Below the pieces are notes generated by a model that saw only the letters and a program-made list of their open reading frames with translations, was not told the origin of the DNA and made no database searches. This document shows positions 1-5,046 of a stretch of 6,186 nucleotides of DNA, one piece after another; the first letter of the stretch is position 1, and each line of letters starts with the position of its first letter. Source of the DNA: Candidatus Omnitrophota bacterium (lineage in GTDB: Bacteria > Omnitrophota > Gorgyraeia > Gygaellales > Profunditerraquicolaceae). The position numbers were made by a program, and so were the translations under genes. The stretch is from contig JAUYEC010000157.1 of NCBI GenBank assembly GCA_030691585.1, positions 1 to 6,186 of the forward strand, given 5' to 3'.

Positions 1-833
1 GAAATCGCCTTCTGCATATCTTTATGAATCTGTACTGTCACCAGTTCACTCCAATTTGTTACTGTTTCTCCCTCAAGCACATATTCCCTAACCAGAGTTG
101 TTTTGTTTTCCTGTTGATCTCCGATAATCCACTTTCTCTTATCAAAGAACGGTTGAAGTTTTTCTTCCCGCGCCAAGGCATACTTGGCCATATCATGCTT
201 AGGAAAATATTCTAATGATTTTTTATAGAATTCTTTCGCCTTAATCCCATCCTTATAGATAAAACAATAAATATCTCCCAGAAGAAAGGCGCTCTGACCT
301 TTTGTTATAGCGTCAACGGTCGCAGTACCAGATTGTTGTATTGCCGATAACAACTCTTTCTCTGCTTCCTTAAGTATACTTTTTGCTTCTTCAGTTTTGC
401 CCTCCTTGAGAAGCATTTGCCCTCTCACAAGAAGCATGCTTCCATAATTCATGTGCGGAAGGCCGTTCTTCGGCTCTAAGATAGTAGCCTGTTTCAACAA
501 AGATAACCCCTCTTCCAATTTGCCCTCTTTTATACGAAGAAAGGCCTCGCTGTCATACTGAGCGACAGAGGTCTTCTCTGCCTTGTTTTCGGCAGGACTT
601 TGAGGTGCAGCGGCTACCTCGCCTTCGATCTTGCCGATCTCGTCCAAAAAGTAAATTACGTCTACTCCGATTCCAGAGTCTACCTTTATATATTTGTCAG
701 TTCGCTCAACAATCTTGCCTTCTATCTTTTTACCTGATTTTAAAATAATTGTTTCTGCAAATGAAGGGATGGACGTTAAAAATAGGCATACTATTAATAA
801 AACCGCCTTAACTGCTGCATCTCTTATGCGCAT
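1..833 (-). CDS. Exported TPR-repeat protein with N-terminal SH3-like small domain (C-terminus beyond window)
   Basis: The frame is open from an ATG at 833 to the window edge: 277 complete codons, 3' end missing. An AAAGGAG ribosome site (838-844) lies 4 nt upstream. Residues 1-26 form a Sec signal peptide (basic start, hydrophobic core about 10-22, likely cut after SFA). The only cysteine in it is not in a lipobox, so a soluble periplasmic protein is more likely than a lipoprotein. Residues 27-71 form a compact beta-rich segment (IILKSGKKIEGKI, then KYIKVD, then FLDEIGKIEG), a short module I associate with exported proteins of candidate phyla. Residues 72-92 are a polar, Ala/Pro/Glu-rich linker. 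Residues about 93-220 hold TPR-like helices (EGKLEEGLSLLKQATILEP and AKEFYKKSLEYFP). After them comes a segment with GETVTNWSELVTVQ (about 255-268), which suggests a further C-terminal domain. The TPRs imply protein binding; no enzymatic function is visible. It sits beyond the tRNA and is probably not in the pyr operon. Confidence 0.85.
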   Translation of the reverse strand, partial: MRIRDAAVKAVLLIVCLFLTSIPSFAETIILKSGKKIEGKIVERTDKYIKVDSGIGVDVIYFLDEIGKIEGEVAAAPQSPAENKAEKTSVAQYDSEAFLRIKEGKLEEGLSLLKQATILEPKNGLPHMNYGSMLLVRGQMLLKEGKTEEAKSILKEAEKELLSAIQQSGTATVDAITKGQSAFLLGDIYCFIYKDGIKAKEFYKKSLEYFPKHDMAKYALAREEKLQPFFDKRKWIIGDQQENKTTLVREYVLEGETVTNWSELVTVQIHKDMQKAI

Positions 834-865
834 GCTTCTCCTTTCTTGGCTATAGTCCTCAAGGC

Positions 866-896
866 CGTTTCCCTTTATTTACGGAAATTAGGGACG
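866..896. repeat. Imperfect hairpin upstream of TPR gene
   Basis: The arms CGT-TT-CCCT (866-874) and AGGGACG (890-896) pair over 7 bp with a TT bulge. Inside, ATTT (877-880) pairs with AAAT (885-888) around an ACGG loop. It lies 33-63 nt upstream of the start codon, so on the minus strand it could be part of the 5' leader. It could equally be a remnant of a short palindromic repeat. No T-tract follows. Confidence 0.45.
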
Positions 897-997
897 TTTC
901 GATTTTTCAAGAGAATCGGTCCATATTCTCTAAGGCAATCTTATAACCCAAGCCCGTTCCCGAGCGAGCGTTAGGAGCGCAGGAGCTAATCTTATGA

Positions 998-1072
998 GGC
1001 GAAACTTTTCCGTGCTTCTCTTCCTTGAAACCCCCTGTGGGGGTTGGGGGGACATACAGGAAAAGTTTCGCC
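998..1072. repeat. 75-bp inverted-repeat element with perfect 14-bp arms
   Basis: GGCGAAACTTTTCC at 998-1011 is exactly complementary to GGAAAAGTTTCGCC at 1059-1072. The interior contains a second perfect hairpin, AACCCCC-TGT-GGGGGTT (1029-1045), so the whole element can fold as a nested stem-loop or cruciform. It contains no open frame and has the size and shape of a REP/MITE-like non-autonomous element. No target-site duplication is evident next to the arms. Identity with a mobile family cannot be shown from one copy. Confidence 0.65.
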
Positions 1073-1084
1073 GAATAGCTCCGA

Positions 1085-1116
1085 GCCCCGTAAAAAACCT
1101 TCGGCTTATACGGGGC
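1085..1116. repeat. Hairpin with 8-bp perfect arms
   Basis: GCCCCGTA (1085-1092) is complementary to TACGGGGC (1109-1116), with an A-rich loop of 16 nt. The stem can be extended by GCTC upstream and GAGC downstream if a CGA bulge is allowed. It lies immediately after the 998-1072 element, as part of the same repeat cluster. No T-tract follows on either strand. Confidence 0.5.
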
Positions 1117-1153
1117 GAGCACCGCCAGCGAGCGAGGGGACGGGATTGGGCTA

Positions 1154-1167
1154 CCTGCCTCGGCAGG
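1154..1167. repeat. GCAGG-type short palindrome (CCTGCC-TC-GGCAGG)
   Basis: The 6-bp arms CCTGCC and GGCAGG flank a TC dinucleotide. It resembles a half-length version of the 20-bp CCTGCC/GGCAGG palindrome found inside the endonuclease Q-like gene at 2427-2446, so both may belong to one dispersed palindromic family in this genome. Confidence 0.5.
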
Positions 1168-1205
1168 ACCCGCAGCCCGCGAATATGTAGACAGAACAGA
1201 AGACT

Positions 1206-1277
1206 TGCGCCTGGTGGGAATCGAACCCACACCACTAGCTCCGGAGGCTAGTGCGCTATCCGTTGCGCTACAGGCGC
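1206..1277 (-). tRNA. tRNA-Arg (anticodon CCG)
   Basis: Read on the minus strand the sequence folds into a full cloverleaf. The acceptor stem is GCGCCTG/CAGGCGC. The D arm is GCGC/GCGC with an 8-nt loop containing GG. The anticodon stem is CTAGC/GCTAG with loop CTCCGGA, giving anticodon CCG, which reads CGG (arginine). The variable loop is 4 nt, and the T arm is GTGGG/CCCAC with loop TTCGATT. The discriminator base is A at 1206. The next minus-strand bases are AGT, so CCA is not encoded and must be added by a nucleotidyltransferase. The gene lies about 110 bp downstream of the endonuclease Q-like gene on the same strand. No clear promoter of its own is visible, so read-through from the operon is possible. 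Confidence 0.96.
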
Positions 1278-1387
1278 TAGAATTTTCTTGCTAATTTGTG
1301 CCGGAAAATTCACCCCGCAGCCTGCGATGAAAATTCTTGAGCGAAGTGAAAAGAATTTTCGAGCGCTTAGGCAAGGGGGGCTGATTA
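1278..1387. repeat. Spacer with four alternating copies of GAATTTTC/GAAAATTC
   Basis: The 8-mer occurs as GAATTTTC at 1280-1287, GAAAATTC at 1304-1311, GAAAATTC at 1329-1336 and GAATTTTC at 1353-1360. Copies 1 and 2 can pair as one hairpin. Copies 3 and 4 form a stronger one with 10-bp arms, GAAAATTCTT (1329-1338) and AAGAATTTTC (1351-1360), around a 12-nt loop. On the minus strand this second hairpin comes 27 nt after the endoQ-like stop codon. It has no following T-tract, so it may stabilise or process the mRNA 3' end rather than terminate. One arm of the first hairpin abuts the tRNA 5' end. No gene is present. Confidence 0.6.
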
Positions 1388-2644
1388 CTAAAATAGGCTC
1401 AATTGTTTCTCACCCTCTGTTTTCTCTTCATCGCCAAAGATGGAAATAATCCCGTATTCGCCGTCATAGCCGGCCTTGATACTTACCTTACCCTGGCGCA
1501 CCCGCAGCACTCCCTCGGCAATGCGCTGCGGTAGGCCTTTACGCAATTCGCTTTCCGGGGCCCCTAACAATATCTCAAACTCCGTGCCGAATTTAGCTAT
1601 TAAGGCACGGTATTCCCTTTCCACTGCCTGCGAGGCCTTACCCATACCTTTAGCCTCGGCAATGATCTCATCAAAGGGGATCAGATTTCTAAAGGGGATG
1701 GCATTAGCCGGCGTATAGCCTTTGGCGCGGTCGGCTAATTTTTCCACCCGGTTCACCACCCCTACGGTGACCGGTTTGCCGCACTTCGGACAGCGGCCAT
1801 TATTGGCCTTGGTTTCTTGCGGCGATAAACGCGTCGCGCAGAGCCGGTGGCCGTCATAATGGTATTTGCCCTCTTCCGGAAAAAATTCAATGGTGTAGAG
1901 GAATCTCTTTTTATCCTTGGTTTTTAAAACCTCCCTGATGGTTTTATAATCTAACTCGCAATCAAAGACATTCGCCTCTCTGCCGATCTTGGCAGGACTG
2001 TGGCTATCGGAATTACTAATCAAGGTAAACCTATCTAATTGAGAAAGCCGCCAGCACATAGCAGGATCGCTGGATAACCCGGTCTCCCCTGCGAATATTT
2101 TTGGACTCTGCTTCTCAAAACAATCTTCAATCCTGTCAAATCCTGACATTGAGCCAAATAAACTGAACCACGGTGTGAACATATGTCCGGGCACGACCAT
2201 GCAATTCTCGTCAATGTCAAAGACGATCCGCGCCAGTTCCGCGGCGTCTAAACCCAGTATCGGCCGTCCGTCGCTGGCCAGGTTGCCGCAGCGGCTCAGA
2301 TACTCATTAATTTTATCGGTAGTCTTAAAAGAAGGGCTAAAAATCATATTATGAATCCGGTAGCACCGGCCGCCCTTGGAATAAATGCTGCTGATTTCAG
2401 AGGTAAGAATAAAATAAACGCCCTGCCCTGCCTGCCGGCAGGCAGGATATTTGAATAAACCGTTGCCGCAATCTTCTAAGTTGTTCTTCAGCTCTTCCAG
2501 CCAAAGATGATGAGTAAAGTCGCCTGTGCCCATCAACGTAATACCTTTAATCTTTGCCCATTCAGCGAGGTGCTGGACATCCATATCGCGGCTGGTGGCA
2601 CGGGAGTATTTTGAGTGGATATGAAAATCGGCTATGAATTCCAC
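1388..2644 (-). CDS. Endonuclease Q-like PHP-domain DNA repair nuclease
   Basis: This 418-aa protein matches the length and order of the endonuclease Q family, which nicks DNA 5' of deaminated bases (uracil, hypoxanthine, xanthine) and abasic sites. The PHP metal-site residues are present: H8 and H10 (DFHIHS), GTGDFTH (39-45), TSE (81-83), PGH (152-154), GETGLSSD (186-193) and NSDSH (211-215). A zinc-site candidate follows: H266, C269, C285 and C288 (HRLC, then CPKCG). The conserved tail YDGEYG (393-398) is present. The last residues are QLSLF, a bacterial beta-clamp-binding motif. The start is a GTG at 2644, chosen because an 8-nt GGGGGAGG site lies 7 nt upstream and the next Met would remove the metal-binding histidines. 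It overlaps pyrC by 13 bp, implying coupled translation. Oddity: residues 67-73 (PACRQAG) are encoded by a palindromic insertion. The family assignment comes from motif recall; specificity for deaminated bases is inferred. Confidence 0.85.
   Translation of the reverse strand: MEFIADFHIHSKYSRATSRDMDVQHLAEWAKIKGITLMGTGDFTHHLWLEELKNNLEDCGNGLFKYPACRQAGQGVYFILTSEISSIYSKGGRCYRIHNMIFSPSFKTTDKINEYLSRCGNLASDGRPILGLDAAELARIVFDIDENCMVVPGHMFTPWFSLFGSMSGFDRIEDCFEKQSPKIFAGETGLSSDPAMCWRLSQLDRFTLISNSDSHSPAKIGREANVFDCELDYKTIREVLKTKDKKRFLYTIEFFPEEGKYHYDGHRLCATRLSPQETKANNGRCPKCGKPVTVGVVNRVEKLADRAKGYTPANAIPFRNLIPFDEIIAEAKGMGKASQAVEREYRALIAKFGTEFEILLGAPESELRKGLPQRIAEGVLRVRQGKVSIKAGYDGEYGIISIFGDEEKTEGEKQLSLF
2427..2446. 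repeat. 20-bp perfect palindrome inserted in frame in the endoQ-like gene
   Basis: CCTGCCTGCCGGCAGGCAGG is its own reverse complement. Read in the gene frame on the minus strand it encodes residues 67-73 (PACRQAG) of the PHP protein. It falls between a variable loop and the conserved strand GVYFILTSE, where I recall relatives having only a short turn. A 7-8 residue insertion of dispersed palindromic repeat origin fits. The related CCTGCC/GGCAGG hairpin at 1154-1167 supports a repeat family. Confidence 0.75.
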
Positions 2645-3909
2645 GGATGCACCTCCCCCTTATAAATAGTATATTCTACCACACCGCGCAGTTTCATACC
2701 TAAAAAAGCGCAATTTTTTGACCGGGAGATTAACTTTTGTTTTTCTACCAACCGTTCCTGTTTTGGGTCAATGATGACGATATCCGCGTCTTTTCCTGTT
2801 GCCAGGCTGCCCTGATCAATGCCTAAAATCCGCGCCGGGTTAACCGCCATCTTTTCTACCAGCCGAGGCCAATCCAGCAGCTTTGTCTCCACCAGCTCGG
2901 TAATTGCCGCGGATAGCTCGGTTTCCAGGCCGATTACCCCGAATTCCGCGCGGTCAAATTCAATGTCCTTTTCATTCTCGGTGTGCGGGGCGTGGTCAGA
3001 AGCAATACAATCAATAGTGCCATCCTTTAAGGCCTGCCTTAACGCCTCTCTGTCGGCCTTGCTTCTTAAGGGAGGGTTCATTTTAAAATTCGTATCAAAG
3101 CCTAATACGGCTTCCTCGGTGAAAGAGAAATGGTGCGGCGCGGCTTCAGCCGTAACCTTTACCCCCTGCTTTTTTGCCGCGGCAATTAATATAACTGATT
3201 CTTTACAGCTTACGTGGGCAATATGTATTTTCACGCCTGTTTTTTTGGCCAGCTTGATATCTCTTTCCACCCGCAGGTATTCTGATTCATGGGAAATGCC
3301 CCTTAGGCCCATACGCGTGGCAATCAAGCCGCGATTAACTACTCCCTTGCCGGAAAGCGCCTTATCCTCGCTGTGACAGATGACTAAAAGCCCCGCCTCT
3401 TTTGCCTGCTTGAATGCATCCAGCAGCAAATCATCATTGTCTACGGAAGAGCCGTCATCGGAAATAGCCAGCGCCCCTGCCTTTTTTAATTCAGCGATCC
3501 CGGAAAGTTCTTTGCCCAGGCGGCCTTTGCTAATTGCCCCGCAGATGAGCACATTGGCCTGCGCGCTTTTCCCGATGATCTTTTTGAGCAACGCGATATT
3601 TTCTTCGCTGTCTATTGCCGGGGTAGTATTCGGCATGGCCAAAAGCGTAGTCACCCCGCCTTTTAAAGCGGCGGCAGTGCCGCTCTCCACGGTCTCCTTA
3701 TCCTCCCTGCCCGGCTCGCGTAAATGCACGTGCATATCCACCAGCCCGGGGATAATAATCTTATCCGCGGCATCGATAATCTGGGCGCCGTTGGCTTTTA
3801 TATCCTTGGCAACTTTGACAATCTTACCGTCTGCTACCAGAATATCCAAGGCAGCGTCAATATTATTTGCCGGATCAACCACGCGTCCGTTTTTAATCAA
3901 CAATCGCAT
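2632..3909 (-). CDS. pyrC: Dihydroorotase (PyrC, amidohydrolase superfamily)
   Basis: PyrC closes N-carbamoyl-L-aspartate to L-dihydroorotate, step three of de novo UMP synthesis, in the cytoplasm. The 425-aa length and sequence fit the longer Bacillus-type dihydroorotases. Metal and catalytic residues are visible: H60 and H62 (DMHVHLREPG), D152 (SDDG, the bridging Asp of this subclass), H179 (CHSED), H232 (IAHVS) and D305 (SDHAPHT). The substrate-contact segment AMPNTTP (91-97) and NFKMNPPLR (274-282) are also conserved. The start is an ATG at 3909, the natural beginning of the RLLIKNGRVVDP strand. There is no real Shine-Dalgarno in front of it, only AT-rich sequence right after a long inverted repeat, so initiation may be weak or depend on that structure. 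The stop codon overlaps the start of the endoQ-like gene. pyrB lies 101 bp upstream on the same strand. Confidence 0.97.
   Translation of the reverse strand: MRLLIKNGRVVDPANNIDAALDILVADGKIVKVAKDIKANGAQIIDAADKIIIPGLVDMHVHLREPGREDKETVESGTAAALKGGVTTLLAMPNTTPAIDSEENIALLKKIIGKSAQANVLICGAISKGRLGKELSGIAELKKAGALAISDDGSSVDNDDLLLDAFKQAKEAGLLVICHSEDKALSGKGVVNRGLIATRMGLRGISHESEYLRVERDIKLAKKTGVKIHIAHVSCKESVILIAAAKKQGVKVTAEAAPHHFSFTEEAVLGFDTNFKMNPPLRSKADREALRQALKDGTIDCIASDHAPHTENEKDIEFDRAEFGVIGLETELSAAITELVETKLLDWPRLVEKMAVNPARILGIDQGSLATGKDADIVIIDPKQERLVEKQKLISRSKNCAFLGMKLRGVVEYTIYKGEVHPWNS
2652..2659 (-). promoter_or_regulatory. Ribosome binding site fixing the GTG start of the endoQ-like gene
   Basis: The minus strand reads GGGGGAGG, then 7 nt, then GTG at 2644. 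The site lies inside the last codons of pyrC, so ribosomes finishing pyrC arrive at it directly. It is the strongest Shine-Dalgarno match in the operon interior and supports the GTG over downstream ATG codons. Confidence 0.75.
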
Positions 3910-3919
3910 CTTAATATTT

Positions 3920-4003
3920 TTCGAGCGGAGCGAACGCAGTGAGCGCAGTCGAGAAAAAATCCGTATCTGTTCTCGACTCAGCGCCTACGGCGCCTCGCTC
4001 GAA
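3920..4003. repeat. 84-bp imperfect inverted repeat filling the pyrB-pyrC spacer
   Basis: TTCGAGCG begins at 3920 and its complement CGCTCGAA ends at 4003. The inner arms GTCGAGAA and TTCTCGAC also pair exactly, with partly matched GC-rich sequence between (GCGCAG against CTCAGCGC, and GGCGCC-type steps). The loop is a short AAAATCC-containing stretch. It occupies nearly all of the 101-bp gap between the pyrB stop and the pyrC start and lacks a T-tract, so it is more likely a REP/MITE-like insertion or an mRNA stability element than a terminator. It carries GAGCGAACGCAGTGAGCG (3928-3945), also found inverted in the pyrR-pyrB spacer. Confidence 0.7.
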
Positions 4004-4010
4004 CAATAAG

Positions 4011-4946
4011 CTAAGCAGCATTCTCCTCCCTTGCCTGCGCCACCAAGAACAGCACCGCCATTCTTACGGCAATGCCGTTAGTTACCTGCTCCAGAATCAC
4101 GGAATTAGCCCCGTCTGCCACCTCGCTGGACATCTCAATCCCGCGGTTGATCGGCCCGGGATGCATCACGATAATGCCCTTTTTGGCTTTTTTCAAACGC
4201 TCCGCGGTAATCCCGAAATTCTGAAAATATTCCAGCTGCTTGGGAAACGCCTCTTCTTCATCGCGCTCAAACTGCATCCGTAAAACATTCACCGCGTCAG
4301 CTTGCTTTAAGGCCTCTCCTAAATCATGGCTCACCTTTACGCCCAGCTCTTCAATGCCCGGCGGAATGAGCATGGCGGGGGCGCATACGGTTACCTTGGC
4401 CCCTAACTTAGTCAACCCCCAGATATTGGAGCGCGCCACGCGTGAGTGCGCGATATCGCCTACGATAGTTACATGCAAACCGGGGATCCGGCCTAATTTT
4501 TCCTTCAAGGTAAAAATATCCAACAGCGCCTGGGTCGGATGCTCATGCCAGCCGTCGCCGGCATTAATCACGCTTAAATCTATATTGCGCGCTAAAACCA
4601 CGGCCGCGCCGGAATAATTATGCCGCATCACGATGATGTCGGCCTTGAGGGCCTGGATGTTTTTGCCGGTATCAATCAGGGTTTCACCTTTTTTTACGCT
4701 GGAGGTTTCGCTGGCGATATTAATCACATCCGCGGATAATCTTTTAGCCGCAACTTCAAAAGATACCCGGGTGCGCGTGGATGGCTCGTAAAATAAATTT
4801 ACCACGGTCTTGCCGCGCAAGGCCGGGACTTTTTTGATCTCGCGCGTGGAAACCTCTTTAAAAGAATCTGCCGTGGAGAGAATCAGCTCGATTTCCTCCT
4901 TACTTAAGTACTCTAAACCCAATAAGTCTTTACGCACCCAGCTCAT
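4011..4946 (-). CDS. pyrB: Aspartate carbamoyltransferase catalytic subunit
   Basis: PyrB condenses carbamoyl phosphate with L-aspartate, the committed step of pyrimidine synthesis. With the chosen start it is 311 aa, the normal catalytic-chain length. The carbamoyl-phosphate loop is EPSTRTR (54-60), the mobile lysine loop is SSVKKGET (82-89), the HPTQA motif is at 136-140, and the aspartate-side motif MHPGPINRG lies near the C-terminus. All catalytic positions look intact. An upstream in-frame ATG at 4967 would add seven residues, but that codon lies in the palindromic repeat at 4963-5037. The ATG at 4946 has a GAAGGG ribosome site 7 nt upstream and gives the typical beginning MSWVRKDLLG, so I use 4946. 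No pyrI regulatory subunit is adjacent, so this may be a simple trimer or a PyrB-PyrC assembly as known in some bacteria (inference). Expression should follow the PyrR attenuator upstream. Confidence 0.97.
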   Translation of the reverse strand: MSWVRKDLLGLEYLSKEEIELILSTADSFKEVSTREIKKVPALRGKTVVNLFYEPSTRTRVSFEVAAKRLSADVINIASETSSVKKGETLIDTGKNIQALKADIIVMRHNYSGAAVVLARNIDLSVINAGDGWHEHPTQALLDIFTLKEKLGRIPGLHVTIVGDIAHSRVARSNIWGLTKLGAKVTVCAPAMLIPPGIEELGVKVSHDLGEALKQADAVNVLRMQFERDEEEAFPKQLEYFQNFGITAERLKKAKKGIIVMHPGPINRGIEMSSEVADGANSVILEQVTNGIAVRMAVLFLVAQAREENAA

Positions 4947-4953
4947 AATTATG

Positions 4954-4959
4954 CCCTTC
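4954..4959 (-). promoter_or_regulatory. Ribosome binding site deciding the pyrB start
   Basis: The minus strand reads GAAGGG, then 7 nt, then ATG at 4946. The alternative ATG at 4967 lies upstream of this site and inside a palindromic repeat, so it has no usable ribosome site of its own. Confidence 0.7.
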
Positions 4960-4962
4960 ACT

Positions 4963-5037
4963 GTCATTGCGAGGCCCGAAGGGCCGAAGCAATCCCGTTT
5001 TTAGATTGCTTCGCTCACTGCGTTCGCTCGCAATGAC
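4963..5037. repeat. 75-bp palindromic REP-like element in the pyrR-pyrB spacer
   Basis: The outer arms GTCATTGCGAG (4963-4973) and CTCGCAATGAC (5027-5037) are perfectly complementary. The inner arms GAAGCAATC (4986-4994) and GATTGCTTC (5004-5012) are also perfect. A side hairpin GGCCC-GAA-GGGCC sits at 4973-4985. The GTCATTGCGAG...GCAATC pattern is a widespread intergenic palindrome type in bacteria (recalled, not searched). It fills most of the 100-bp spacer, lacks a T-tract and should not block transcription. It contains the inverse of the 18-nt segment found in the pyrB-pyrC repeat (here 5012-5029). Confidence 0.85.
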
Positions 5038-5046
5038 GACATAGTC

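Larger units (their letters stand above)
834..1205. other. Repeat-rich intergenic region without a credible gene
   Basis: About 370 bases separate the TPR gene start from the tRNA. I see no protein gene: the open frames here run across inverted repeats and into the tRNA, lack ribosome sites, and translate to low-complexity Arg/Pro/Ser sequence. The stretch holds a series of hairpins, listed separately (866-896, 998-1072, 1085-1116, 1154-1167), plus a small one with arms GAGAAT at 911-916 and ATTCTC at 925-930. GAGCGAGCG-type purine-rich runs occur near 961-980 and 1127-1138. None of the hairpins is followed by a T-tract on either strand, so I do not call a terminator. The promoter of the TPR gene should lie at about 840-930, but no convincing -35/-10 pair stands out. 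Confidence 0.7.

Noticed and set aside
24..215. Plus-strand 63-codon frame near the left edge
   Set aside because: It is antisense to the TPR gene, has no ribosome site and no protein-like pattern.
907..1235. Two overlapping minus-strand open frames of about 100 codons
   Set aside because: They begin inside the tRNA-Arg gene, run through the hairpin cluster, have no ribosome site and give low-complexity Arg/Pro/Ser sequence. They are chance frames over a tRNA and repeats.
994..1251. Plus-strand open frame of 85 codons
   Set aside because: It crosses both arms of the 998-1072 inverted repeat and ends within the tRNA; no ribosome site and no recognisable protein features.
834..1387. CRISPR array
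   Set aside because: The repeats are inverted, of differing sequence and irregularly spaced, without regular spacers or cas genes.
2819..4009. Long plus-strand frames opposite pyrC (185 and 209 codons)
   Set aside because: They are antisense to a clearly functional pyrC with all its catalytic residues. Their Ser/Ala-rich translations are typical shadow frames.
4963..5037. Palindrome as a transcription terminator between pyrR and pyrB
   Set aside because: Neither strand has a T-tract after the outer stem, and termination here would disconnect pyrB and pyrC from the PyrR-controlled promoter. A REP-like repeat fits better.
4947..5046. A second PyrR-binding loop in the pyrR-pyrB spacer, as in Bacillus
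   Set aside because: I searched by eye for a stem with a CNGNGA hexaloop followed by a terminator on the minus strand of both pyr spacers and found none; the spacers are occupied by palindromic repeats.
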